Part shown: one piece after another, positions 1-13,000 of the stretch | How positions within the stretch are numbered: the first letter of the stretch is position 1 | Layout: each line of letters begins with the position of its first letter | NCBI RefSeq assembly: GCF_964355755.1 | Contig: NC_092674.1 | Location: 501,001-565,000, forward strand | From: Antedon mediterranea | Lineage: Eukaryota > Echinodermata > Crinoidea > Comatulida > Antedonidae | Direction: 5' to 3' | DNA length: 64,000 nucleotides | The notes under the pieces: generated by a model | What the model was told of the DNA's origin: nothing | The model's database searches: none | Seen by the model: only the letters and a program-made list of their open reading frames with translations | Position numbers and translations under genes: made by a program

Positions 1-167
1 ATAAAATTTATATATAAATGAAAGTACAACAGGGAGACCAGTCTTTGCCTGAAGAGGTCGCCCAGTATAAATACAATTATTTCAATCTAATTCAACTGTT
101 GGATTGAAATTTCCACAAAGATAGCAAAGATTTATATTTTGATTTGTTAGTGTTTATTTTCTGACAG

Positions 168-1863
168 AACCACACCTACGGCAGACGACTATGCAAACCA
201 TTTACGCAAATATTGGAATTTTGGTAAATGTGGAGAAGATATTGTTATTGTATTTGTAAAAGATACACTTCAGGTATGTGTGATTTTGGTAATTGTGGAG
301 AAGATATTGTTATTGTTGTAAAAGATACACTTCAGGTATGTGTGACAAATGTCAAATCTTGTCATTGCCGCGAGGAGGTAAAGTCACAGTTATGGTATAT
401 ACCTACTATATTATTATTACTATTCCTCATTAATATTGTTTTCATTAAGGTCAACTCAGACAGCGTCGTACGACGAAAAGTCTTGCCTGGACCTTAGTTG
501 GCCTTTATAGACATAATATCAGTTAATATTAAAGATTTAGTTCCCTGAAAATGAAAAATTATCAAATCAAATGAACACTTAAATTCAACTCATTTAAATT
601 GCATTAAAACGTTCAGTCTGATAGAGAAATAAGACTATTGGTGTTGATGGCCATTTTGGAAGTTAAATAAATTATACTATTTTCCATGTTTTGTTTAAAA
701 TTCAAATTCAGAACGATTTTTTGTTTGTTTCTTGAGACAGAATTTTCCCAGGGTCTCGTGATGTCTTGATGAATTAAACATGCGAATTTAACATTACTGT
801 GCCCACGCATGTTATAATGTTGTTATCATTTTTATGAGCAATAGAGAATTCTGCTTCACATTCGTAGGCCTATGTGACATGATGCTCGAATTTTTTTTTT
901 CCAATTTAAATTAAAATGGAATTTGTATCTTTGTCGTAGGCCTATCCTTGGTTATTTTACGAGGAACAACCGTGGACAGTTGTCTACGGTATGACTAATG
1001 TTTTGATGTTAAAATTATACCCACGATGCTGGATACCTATTTAGGGGTCGTGCGCACTTAACGTAGAAGACGCATTAAACGCACTATTTAACAATACAAT
1101 TGAATGTGACAGAGTGATCATCAAACTGAGTGACGTGTGATGTATTTTAAGTGGGTCTACTGAGCCGTTCCAATTGTTGTCCTTGGCATTTTGTTTTAAT
1201 TAATGAAATGAAAAATATTACGAAAAGAGCGTCTCGCCATCTCTTCGCTCAAATGATACCCGAAACGGTAATATAATTGTGTCAATAGGGCCTACATTAA
1301 TACATCGGTGAACTTTAAAAAAATGAATAATTACGAAGTGTATTACTTTGCTTGAATCGCATTACAACTCACCTGTTTCTGTTGGAATATCATATTTATA
1401 TATATCGTTATTTTACTTTATAGAAAAAAAAATGTTTCTATATCGTTAGGGTCTTATTCATACAATCCGATCGGTGTTTCGATTTGTAAACTTACACTAT
1501 GATGAAGTAATAATAATAATAATATAATGTGTTAATTATTATTCTTTTCTTGTTTCTATAAAATGTTATATATAATGTTATTATTTTCAGCGGGCTACGT
1601 CAGTTGGAAAAATCGCAGCTAGGAAAATAACCGAGGAAGTTATATCAGATGTTCACCGAAAAACAAACGATCGATTCAACAATGAAAACAGCTATACTGA
1701 CGGTTTATTAGACATGGTGGATAACTACGAATTGGCCATAAAAGGAAACTATAACGCAGCTATAATTATTCCTGTATGGACTATTGTACAAATGCTTGGA
1801 GGTGCTTTGTTTGTGCTCTGCTGTTTCTGCAGCATGTATATTTGCAAAAGAATATATTCCTGA
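168..1863 (+). CDS. TPM-domain single-pass membrane protein, 3' part of gene (partial)
   Basis: Two exons are visible; the 5' end lies left of the window. Exon at 168-273 follows a polypyrimidine-CAG acceptor and reads TPTADDYANHLRKYWNFGKC, then GEDIVIVFVKDTLQ, ending at donor CAG|GTATGT. Exon at 1591-1863 starts RATSVGKIAARKITEEVISD and ends with a hydrophobic segment (IPVWTIVQMLGGALFVLCC) and a short basic tail CKRIYS before TGA. The order (Cys-Gly-x-Asp, beta strand, 'RATSVGK', helix, one C-terminal membrane span) matches the TPM domain family, which includes nematode MOLO-1, an accessory protein of levamisole-type acetylcholine receptors. Family membership is from memory of the motif. The function in this animal is unknown. 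The two exons join in phase 0. The donor region is partly duplicated (see findings). Confidence 0.6.
219..345 (+). repeat. Tandem duplication of exon 3' half plus splice donor
   Basis: About 62-64 bp of the TPM-gene exon, including its last 17 codons and the donor GTATGTGTG, is present twice in a row (about 219-283 and 283-344), with a 3-base deletion in the second copy. Only the first donor gives an open reading frame into the next exon at 1591. Use of the second donor runs into TAA. Confidence 0.8.
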
Positions 1864-4105
1864 TGACAACATTAAATACAATTGGTAAGGATGGAAGGTT
1901 AAACCTTAAAGGGAACTATATGAAAACACAAATATACATTGTAATGCTTGACGAGAGGTCGGTGGAATATGACGGACATAATGATACATACTATGTGCAA
2001 ACGAATCACAAACAATGGTTGTATGTACAATGAATGTACTAATTGTTCTTTACCTCAACAAGAAGACGCGCAATAGTTCTTGACCCATCGTCATCAGCAC
2101 GCACCACGCTTCGGTGTTAACTGCGTCGCGCGATGTTTGACCTATTATCAATACGACCTAGTTTTTGATATACCTTTATACAGACTGATAGGTAATGGCA
2201 TTCATTTTTTATTTATTTATTTTTTTACGTATGCAAAAAGACGAGAGCCAGTATCGCCTCCACTGATCAGGATGCGAAACAATCAAACGTTGTAGATGGA
2301 AGAAACTCTACGTTGCATATGTTTTATATAAAATGTTGATCTAATCAGATTTGGATAAAATGTGAATTTATAGATTTGTTCGAGTGAATTAGAGGTGGAT
2401 AAATGTTGTGGCAGACCTATCAATCATTTTTAATTGTCGCTAATTACCTCTGTAAGGAATAACAACATTGTACGAAATATGAATACAAGTAAGGCTTATT
2501 TGCTTACTGTTCAACACACACCATCTCAACCTTTCGAATTTAAGACCTACATTTTAAAAATAATTATGAAATCTTTCTGTCTTTACCTAACGCTTAAGTT
2601 TACGTAGCCTAAAGCTGTACAGTACAGTAAAGCAGCAGCAATGGAAAACTAACAATTAAGGTCTGTAACACAAGTAAGCCTATGGCAAAAAATAGTGCGC
2701 ATGTGCACAATGTACGTAGCAACCGTACTGTATGATTTATACAGAATGAGACATTTCTATTTCATTGACCTAAATACTGTCAGACATTCATTTTTAAAAT
2801 GTCGAACTCAATTGCATAGACATTCAGCAGGTTCATCCTTTCTGTAACACTATTACAGAAAGACGGTTGACTTTATTGTCATTACAGATCAGATATCTCC
2901 AAGAATCGCCTCATTGCACAAATATGATGCGATTTTTAATGAATGAAATTTGAATGAAAAACGTAAACTAATAGAATTAAAGTGTTCGGATGTATTACTG
3001 TACAGCAATACACTTATTTCTAATTTTCAACTTTTTATAATATGGACGTGCATTGCATATTTTCAGTTATTTCTTAACACAACAAAATGATTGGAAATTC
3101 ACTTTAATATAGGCCTATCACATTTCGAAAGAATGATCTACAAATGTGTTACCGTAGGCCTATTGAAATGAACTTACTTAATCATGTTTAAAAAGCTAAT
3201 CTGAACTGACGAAATACGAGATTAAATGTTATTCCCCAAATACTGAAGAGATTAAGTTGTTTATTGTTTGCCTGAAAACCTGGAATATTATTGTTATCAA
3301 GATTGGAATAGGCCTACGTAGACCTACATTAATTAGTTCCTTGATTTATTAATCTCATCACAAGTCAAGAATCACAATATTGACCAGATTTAGGATTGAA
3401 CCCAGGACATGGATTTGTAAGGAACGCATATCATCAACCGCCAGGCAATATCACAGAATAGTCAAATTAAATTAAATGTAATATGATTTGTATCAACAAG
3501 AATAGGCCTATTTGACTAATCTTATAGGCCTAACCGAACAATATATAATGTTACATTAATGATTTCACTTTAAAATACATTCCAATGACGCACTACATTC
3601 ATACGAGATTGGTGCACAATATGATTCATTATGGACCTGAATGTTATAAATATTAGTGAAAACGCTTTATAAATAATAGTTGGACTTGTTTGCACATCAG
3701 TTATATAGTTTGTTTACTTATTTGTCTTCAATTATTTCTTATCGACAAATGATTGTATCAAGACTTCCTAAATCAAAAATCGGTTTATTTCTGCCTTATT
3801 CCACCAATGAGCATCCATTGTTGTTACACCTAAACTAAAAGTATAGGATAATTTTGTAAAATGTTGGGTTAAGCACTTACTAAATTTGAATATTGGCCTA
3901 AATAAGGAACACAACAAATTTCATCACCACAATTATTTGTTTGACGGAAAATAACTTATACAATGGAAGAGTGAAATTAACACTCTTCCTTGCATATTAT
4001 ACCTATACTTTAATTTCTCTGTCACATATTACTTGGTAGTTAGATACAGAAAGTATAATAGTTTGTAAAATTGAAACAACTGATGTTCTTAGAAATTCAA
4101 ACTGA
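1864..4105. other. 3' flank and intergenic, no gene seen
   Basis: AT-rich sequence downstream of the TPM gene. The small open frames at 1776-2033 and 2080-2295 overlap or follow the terminal exon and show no recognisable protein. It holds one tRNA-like SINE relic near 3.4 kb and several TAGGCCTA words. No promoter or RNA gene could be supported. Confidence 0.5.
3385..3465 (-). mobile_element. tRNA-derived SINE-like fragment
   Basis: On the minus strand a tRNA-like stretch is followed by a B-box-like GGGTTCAATCC. The same arrangement occurs at about 13.5, 14.7 and 26.1 kb, so this is a dispersed repeat and not a tRNA gene. This copy is short and diverged. Confidence 0.45.
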
Positions 4106-4107
4106 TG

Positions 4108-5075
4108 ATAGATCTCGCCGCATTTATCCATACAATGTTGGTAAAGGTAGATGGCGAATTATAAGAAAGATCTCGCCGCCTTTATTCATACAATGTTGGT
4201 AAAGGTATGGCGAATTATAAGAAAGATCTCGCCGCATTTATTCATACAATGTTGGTAAAGGTAGATGGCGAATTATAAGAAAGATCTCGCCGCCTTTATT
4301 CATACAATGTTGGTAAAGGTATGGCGAATTATAAGAAAGATCTCGCCGCATTTATTCATACAATGTTGGTAAAGGTAGATGGCGAATTATAAGAAAGATC
4401 TCGCCGCCTTTATTCATACAATGTTGGTAAAGGTAGATGGCGAATTATAAGAAAGATCTCGCCGCCTTTATTCATACAGTGTTGGTAAAGGTAGATGGCG
4501 AATTATAAGAAAGATCTCGCCGCCTTTATTCATACAATGTTGGTAAAGGTAGATGGCGAATTATAAGAAAGATCTCGCCACCTTTATTCATACAATGTTG
4601 GTAAAGGTAGATGGCGAATTATAAGAAAGATCTCGCCGCCTTTATTCATACAATGTTGGTAAAGGTAGATGGCGAATTATAAGAAAGATCTCGCCGCATT
4701 TATTCATACAATGTTGGTAAAGGTAGATGGCGAATTATAAGAAAGATCTCGCCGCCTTTATTCATACAATGTTGGTAAAGGTAGATGGCGAATTATAAGA
4801 AAGATCTCGCCGCATTTATTCATACAATGTTGGTAAAGGTAGATGGCGAATTATAAGAAAGATCTCGCCGCCTTTATTCATATAATGTTGGTAAAGGTAG
4901 ATGGCGAATTATAAGAAAGATCTCGCCGCCTTTATTCATACAATGTTGGTAAAGGTAGATGGCGAATTATAAGAAAGATCTCGCCGCCTTTATTCATACA
5001 ATGTTGGTAAAGATAAATGGCGAATTATAAAAAAGACCTCGCCGCATTTATTCATACAATGTTGGTAAATGTCGC
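4108..5075. repeat. 58-bp minisatellite, about 16.5 copies
   Basis: The unit reads GATCTCGCCGCCTTTATTCA, then TACAATGTTGGTAAAGGTAG, then ATGGCGAATTATAAGAAA. Some units are 56 bp long through loss of two bases (GGTATGG instead of GGTAGATGG). CATTTATT and CCTTTATT variants alternate in the first units, suggesting a 114-bp dimer. Each unit has a short inverted pair (GGCGA / TCGCC). Confidence 0.95.
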
Positions 5076-5079
5076 AACA

Positions 5080-8000
5080 TGATGATGTGGATATTGATTT
5101 CACAATTTTCAATTTCTGATTCATACACTCAAGGATGTTGTTCTTATTACCAAGTATTATGACAGCGTGACTCTTTATGTTTGCTAATTTAATAAATTGA
5201 ATTGATTGGTTGAATGCATTAAATATTTATGAAAATTACTAATACAATCATTCAAATTTTAAAAACCCTAATTGCGCTATAAAATCTGTCAAAATAAAGT
5301 AGACAATTAAATTTATCAAATTGGAAAGGTGTACCTGAAAACAATGGCATTTTGAAAAAAAAAATAGTATTGCATTTCCATTTGCATTTTGTGTTATATA
5401 AATATAAACAATTGAGTTTATTCCTGTTCATCTGGATGGCTTCTTAAATTTCAAAACTATAAATTATAACATAAACATGCCTAATGGATAAGAAAGAGCT
5501 ATATAAAAATACGCTATTATAGTATCAATTAGCGTATTGTCCACCAATTGTTTGTGTTGAATATGTCATTTTAAATAAATACAAGTTTAAATATTTACCT
5601 GAACAATTTTTGAAAGCAACACAATAGTCAAATTGGTTGCCAGCCAATGACGTTTTGGTTAAATTTAACAGTTTATTTTTCTTATATAACATTCTTCCCG
5701 TTTTTCCAACGGCAGTGAATAACTTTATTAAAACTGCAAAATGGCCTATTCAAAGTCTGATTTTATTATATTTACATTTTTCTTGTTTTTGGAGACAATG
5801 ATCTTTATGTGAACGGTATGTATGTAAAATTAAGATTCCTAATGACTTGGATAATGATATTGTCAAAACACCGAAAGTGTTCCTTAAACACATAATTAAG
5901 TTTAATAACAAAGGTCGGTTTTAAGATTTATAACATTGTTAGTACCGACACTCAAAAATGTTCTTATATAAGTAAAACCTAAATAGAGTACTGATTATGT
6001 AATGATTGCATTAAAGTATGAACTTGATTGATTTAAGTAAATACATTGTATAATATCATGAATTAAGTAAGGTACTCTTCATACTGTATGATAATATTGA
6101 TTCAGTCCACGCATATTATAGACCGGTATTATGTATAACTTTTTTAGCGTACGGTATCATTAGTTACTAAAGCTGGTCTTCATAATATTAGGATTTGTAA
6201 TCAATATATAAGACTGGAGTATTTAATCCTCTTTGTGTATGTCCTTTTGCTTGGAGTTGATTGGTCGGGATTTTAATATAAAAATTCACCGTCTTTAAAA
6301 TCTACTACTTATATCTGTTATAGTCTATAACTTTTAGCTATATTTAAAACTATAAGCTTAAAAATACTTCAAGATAGTTGGCAGAATTACAATAATCCCG
6401 ATAAAAAATATCTCGTTTTGACATAAAAAAAAAAATAAAAAATTAACATTTTGGACCAGAACTAAATTACAAGTAATATTGATTTTATTTAATTCGTCAG
6501 ATTCAGAAAAATTATATAAACTGTATTTGAAACGATATAGAAAAATTGTACATCATGATAATTTTCCTATTGAAGATCGATAAATTAAGAAATATATATG
6601 ATGAGCAGGTCTCTATCCAATCATTTAAATTTCTTTATTGAACGAATTGTAAGATGTAAATATAATCATTTTCACATTCCATCAAAAACTAACTATACTC
6701 TGGTAATTCTATCTTTCCCAAAATTACTGAAATTTTAAAAAAATGAACGACACAATTATTTTATTAGTTTACGTTTTCACGACGCACCATTGCCTACGCA
6801 GCTGTCGAGAAGTAATTCTGCGCATGGTCAAAAACATATGAGCATGTGCAGTATGACTTTTCGTACTAAAGCGCGTGTTAAATAGCATGACGTGTAAAAC
6901 GAAAGATGGCTATTTAATTTTTACTGGACGCGCATTCTAGAAGCAATCGAGTAAAAAACGTCATTGTACGCACGCTCAAAAACTTTTCAGTATGTGTAGA
7001 ATGACTGTTAGACTCAGTAGCTGCGTATAGAGTGAATGTGTACTCAGGAATGTGGTGACGAGCAGGTCGGTAAGTTTTTACCAGACTGGCCGCCACCATT
7101 GTCTTTATGCTGCTATCGCTGTACCAGCACTATATTGGGCGTTGTTACACACTAGTTTTCTTTTTGCATGAGAATTCTAAACATTTTACCTGTGACGTAT
7201 TTTGTTAGAAATGGTTGTTGGTTTTTAAGGTATTACACTGTACTGTTCTTGGGAATTGTAAAGCACAAATAAAGCCTAATTTAATAAATGCTAAATTAAA
7301 ACTTTTATTACAAATTTAATTAGTTCCATTCGTGTATTTTGTTCTCTTCTCAAATTTCTGCAACTTTTAGATATTTCGTTTTTGGAAACGTCCATCCTTG
7401 TTAATTCACACTAGACAGTCATTATTTTTTCCATTAGAGACGTTATGAAATATTCAGGAAGCAGGCAGCAATTACAGAATACTTGGTATTAATGTAAAAC
7501 GCCTAAAGACAATGAGAATAATCAGGCTACAAATAGGACATATTACATTCGTGCTTTTTGTAAGGCAAATTTTCATCACAAATTGACAATTAATCAACTT
7601 GGATACTAGAGTATAATTCATTAGGTGATTGTTAGGTCTATTATACATTCCACCTGCTGCTCTGGGGTTAATCAGTAGGCCTTTGCTATTTATGTTTTAG
7701 AAAACCAAATTCTACAAATAGATATATAATTACCACTAAGAAGGCCGGCTATTCTATCTCATGTACATTTACGCAGAGTGTTATGAAGAATTTTGTTTCA
7801 ATTCTGTCAACGTTATTTCAGACAAATTGTTCCTATAAAACATATAAATACAACAAAAAGAGAAGAAATACTAAAGCATTGTGTGACAACCGTCATTGAG
7901 AGAGGACCAAGAATTATGTGTAACATGTAGTGCCTCCCTTCACTTAATATTTTGGAATCTAACAATATTTCGGTAGACGGTAGATGCGGAGATTAATCTG

Positions 8001-8765
8001 CGCATGCGTACAAAAAACCGAGAACATGAAACTTAGCAGAATCATCATGCAAACTGTCTACTCATCAGATCTATAGTTAACATGCTATCAGGGTCAATTT
8101 TTGTATAATTGTTTTTTTAAAGAGAATATTACAAAATGTACACACAGGGGACGTTAGAATATCAATTTATTCTCTATCACAATCATTAACATAATAATTC
8201 TAGACACGATTACTATATCATTACTATATAGATATATTAAACAGTCTATGATTATTACTGTATAATAGAAAATTAATTGAGAGTATACTGTATTGAAAAG
8301 TCTTATATTCCTGTGGTACTTTTCTTGGGAATCAGCTACTCCGTTTTTTGTTTAAATTGAAAAAAAAGATTGAATGTTAATGACTGACTGAATGCTATTT
8401 CATGACCTTTATTTTTCCGAAGATTCATGATTACTTTGTAATTGTTCACCCCTCTCTCTCTCTATTCAGCATATTGCTATTTGCATCTGCATGTACGATT
8501 CGATTCATAATGATAGAAGTGACACATATAGTAATAACTTAAACTAAATCTATAAAATGTAAATAATTCGGTAACGGTTCATTGCAAACAAATTACATTA
8601 CTTTCATTAGTAATTCCCGTCTTAAATTATACTTTTCAAATTCGACAGAAATATTTAAATTGCCTGCCAGTTAATTTCATACGTTAGGATTGCTTGACAG
8701 GAACTAGATTTGAACGAGGTGGTGGCCATTTTACAATCATATACGAGCATCAAGCTTGTATCATG
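5080..8765. other. Intergenic, no gene seen
   Basis: AT-rich sequence with no supported exon. The only notable open frame (6914-7099, minus, 61 codons) has no recognisable domain. Confidence 0.5.
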
Positions 8766-8767
8766 TC

Positions 8768-8914
8768 TAAAGCTTTGTTAACACTATCAAAGTTTATGTG
8801 ATGTGCCCATAATATGGATATAATGATGTCATATCACTACCATATTCGGGAATATCACTGCCATATTTGGGCACTCACAATTTGTTTTTTCAAACTAGTG
8901 TAGACAGAGCTTAA
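8768..8914. mobile_element. MITE family A copy 1
   Basis: Ends are TAAAGCTTTGTTAACACTAT on the left and TAGTGTAGACAGAGCTTA on the right, forming terminal inverted repeats. The interior has the family hallmark of TGTGATGTGCCCA, ATGATGTCATATCACTAC and ATATTTGGGCAC. At least eight copies lie in this window. Confidence 0.8.
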
Positions 8915-9080
8915 CGAAGAATATAATGCAGAGTGTTATTTTCGTTTAATATCGCTCGGGTAATAAGAACAAGTATGAGTGAGTGAGCATCATCTTTTTA
9001 AGTAATCCATCAAACACGAACAAAAATGGTGTGCCCGCCGCATCCCAAAAAACATAGCTTTTCCATCATCTGACGGACTC

Positions 9081-9192
9081 TAAAGCTCTGTCTACACTAT
9101 CAAATTTTATGTGACCAAATGATACAGTATATGGACATGACGATGTCATATCACTACTATATTTGGGAATATAACAGACAGACAGAGCTTAA
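9081..9192. mobile_element. MITE family A copy 2
   Basis: TAAAGCTCTGTCTACACTAT at the left end and GACAGACAGAGCTTAA at the right. The right part of the interior is deleted relative to copies at 59.2 and 63.2 kb. Confidence 0.75.
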
Positions 9193-9544
9193 CGATGGTT
9201 CTCCATGAGTTTCTATGTTGCATACTGGTTTCAAGATATTGGTTGAATAGCCTTTGTCTTTTTTAAGCTGGTCAACATTGTAGGTTTTTACACATATTGC
9301 TATGATTAGTTACATTAACAGGCAGTAATGCGTTATAATACATTACAGTATGTTTATTTTATTCTCCATTTAAGATTTTTTGTTTTAAAATCAGTTTTCC
9401 TACAATATAATCATACAAGAAAAGAAGGTACTTACCATCTAATCTTGTAATTCGTATCATTGGTTTGATAGAAAGATTTTTTACACATTTAATCATACAA
9501 TGTATTAAGAAAATAAAAACAAATATTTAATATTATTAACAGTA

Positions 9545-9550
9545 TTTATT
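9545..9550 (-). terminator. Candidate poly(A) signal for NUFIP1
   Basis: AATAAA on the minus strand (TTTATT on plus), about 460 bases downstream of the NUFIP1 stop codon. Other AT-rich hexamers are nearby, so the choice is uncertain. Confidence 0.3.
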
Positions 9551-10012
9551 TACTACGATAGTAAGATCTACAATTCTACATTTACATAATAAATGTTTTG
9601 ATAAATCAAAAGGTACATTAAAAAGAATGACAATGTTGTGGATATTACTAGTATTAGGATATATTCAATTACATTTCCAAATAAAATACACTATTGAATT
9701 AAATATATCTAACAAAATATCTAACAAAAATATCTAACAAAACAAGATTTTAAACATTTTCATTTCTTTTTAAATAATAACTAATATAATTCATTCATGA
9801 TATTGTTGATTTATGAATATTTTTTAAAATACAGTACATTGGAAACATTGCAGTAACCGTGCTGTCTGTTGTAGCATTGTTTACCAAATATTTTCTTAAT
9901 GAATACATTAACTGTATTACAATTACATTTGCTGGAAAAATGTTGAAACATTAATATCATTGGTGGATCTCTGCCATCTGTATTAGATGAAACTCTATCA
10001 TATTCCATCCCA

Positions 10013-13000
10013 TCATGCATTTGTGTCAAAGAATCCTTTGTTGATTATGTATTTTAGGCACTGCAGAAGCACATTCCTTTCATGTCTAATGTCACCCGCG
10101 AGTAACTATAGAAATAGAAAACAATTTATCAAGACATTTATCAGACAAAAATGTTCAATATTTTTCAAACAAAATAAGTATTTCTTTCATCAGTAATGCA
10201 ACGTAATAAATTAGATGACCTCTAAATTGTAAAAGCATAAGAAGCTCAAATAAATACTGAAACAAATTACACTGAAAAGGTTTACAGGAAGGTGTAGCAT
10301 GATGAAAATGTTAATTTGATTTATCAACGAAATGGAAAACTTATCATATCATCAATAATATCCCACATTGTAAATTATAAATCATTATTATTTACACATA
10401 CTCCACTACACCTGCAATATACATACATCATGTCCCATGACTGTTTTATCAAAGATGCAAAATAAATAAATGTAACAGAACTTGAGATCTCAGGGGTAGA
10501 CTAGATAAGCAAACACAGAGCAATGTGCTAATGTAAAATTAAGCATTTTCACTTAGGTGAACAATAGGTGTATATATGCACCCCCTGGGTAGTGATTTAA
10601 TATTCATAGAAATGGATATCAATAATATAAAAGATAAATAAATAATATAATAAATAAAAGACCACCTGGATACATCAGCATATAGTAGACGGATTTTGGC
10701 AAAAATACAATGTAAAAGAAGGTAAAAGATAGAACATTAAGTATTCACCATTTGACAATGTTTAGGCTCTGGGCCTCTGGGACCACTTTCCCTCTCTACT
10801 TATCTCTAAAATTATGAATCCAGCACTAAAGAGGGTGTGACTATTTGTTAACACTAACAAATAATGGCAGCAACAATGTATGTTAAATGTGTAGGAAAGG
10901 GTGGCTATTTCACCAGTAAAGGAAATTACATTTTAAAGTCATTAAACTATATTCACATTCATTTCAAGGTCTTAACAGTATTCACATTTTCAACAATTTC
11001 AGACAGCACTTAATTAGATGAATATGAATTGTAATCAACTTTTTTTCTTTTTAGACTAAATTTGTTTACAGAATTATTCTGTAAATGATAACAGTCTCCA
11101 ATAATGAGAGTTAGTAAAAAGCTAATAGAACAGTTGCCATGGTACAGTTGCTATGGTATAATTAGGGTCTGCATCTAATCTAAAGCTCTGTCTACACTAT
11201 CAAACTAATTTGACACAAAATATGTGATGTACCCAAATATGGTAGTGATAAGCCCAAATATGGTAGTGATATGACATCATTATGTCCATATATGTTATGG
11301 ACACATTTTTTGTCACATAATGTTTGATTGGTTTGCTCGCAAGGACAAAATTGGTAAAATAAAGAGTAAATGAACAATATGATTCAGAGATAAATATTGA
11401 AAGTCTTTCAATGCGAGTTCATTACAGGGTGAGATGTTTACTAATGGATAAAACATGACTCATTAAAACATTAATAAAGGTTTATTGAGATTACTGTATT
11501 GTAGAGCTTTATAAATGACATGATATGATGCAATAGGTGGCCCTAGATTTCATTTCTAAAGAAATAAAGCAAACTCTTAAATAAAATGTTTGATTGCAAT
11601 GCAAGGTCTGGCAATTAATAAGAAAAGTAACTAACAAACAGCAGGGGGAGCAGTGACAGTAAATGGAATAACCTCATCCACTTTACAGTTCTACTAATTA
11701 CCCAAGTGTCTTTGTTTTTTATGCTTGAGTGATCTACAAGGTGACCTATCACTGGATAATTATCAAATGTCATTGATTAACACAGAGCAATTACTGACAG
11801 AACACCTCAATTAATTTCAATAGTTTTACTGTATAGTGTATTTACATACAAAATGACAGCTGGATTTCAACACCATTAAGTTGACATTATTTATGATGGA
11901 AAAAAAGGTGCGAGAACTGTATAACTATCACCTATAATATTCATGCTGTACTAATGATGTGAGATGTACGAGACAGACGCATCAGTCAGGCACATAATTA
12001 TACAACAAATCAATTTACTGAGGAGAAAACTATTAAAACCTTTGATATGGTTTACACAAATTAACTCGTTAATAATCTATGCTATTATAAGAAAAGCCAT
12101 ATAAAGAATTATTATATAATTTGATGACCTTTGCCAAGTGCTCCATAAACGAAACATAAAGTATGCCACTGCACAAAATGTACAAGTTTTTAAATAACTA
12201 AGCAACATTTTATAAATTATATTTCCATTTTAAATAATAGAACTAATTATAAAAGTTCTAGGTATATTTCCTATAATTCATGTCACAAGTCAATTCTGTA
12301 TTGTCTTTTCTTTCAATTTCAAGACATTAGGTTGATAAATATTTAGCTCATATTTGAAGTGTAAGTGAAACACAGTCTACACAGACACATTAAGATTTGT
12401 TCTGCTACATAAAAAAATAACCCTGGGATACAAGCAACAGATTCACTTAACATGTTATCAAATACAATACATATTGATGAAAACATAAGCTTTCGATGAA
12501 TAAGGAGAGACTAACGCTCTGTCTACACTATCAAACTAGTTTGACAAAAAAAATATGAATGAAATTGAATCTTTGAATTGCCACTGAAAGCAACTGTCAA
12601 ACTACTTTCCCTTGAACCTGTAAATTAAAATAATTTGCTGGAATGCAATGTTCTAATCCTTGTGGCAGATATTCCTTTGTTGGAATGCAATGTTCTAATC
12701 CTTGTGGCAGATATTCCTTTGTTGGAATGCAATGTTCTAATCCTTGTGGCAGATATTCCTTTGTTGGAATGCAATGTTCTAATCCTTGTGGCAGATATTC
12801 CTTTGTTGGAATGCAATGTTCTAATCCTTGTGGCAGATATTCCTTTGTTGGAATGCAATGTTCTAATCCTTGTGGCAGATATTCCTTTGTTGGAATGCAA
12901 TGTTCTAATCCTTGTGGCAGATATTCCTTTGTTGGAATGCAATGTTCTAATCCTTGTGGCAGATATTCCTTTGTTGGAATGCAATGTTCTAATCCTTGTG

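Noticed and set aside
1776-2295. Two short plus-strand frames after the TPM gene
   Set aside because: The first is out of frame with the terminal exon it overlaps; neither has splice or domain support.
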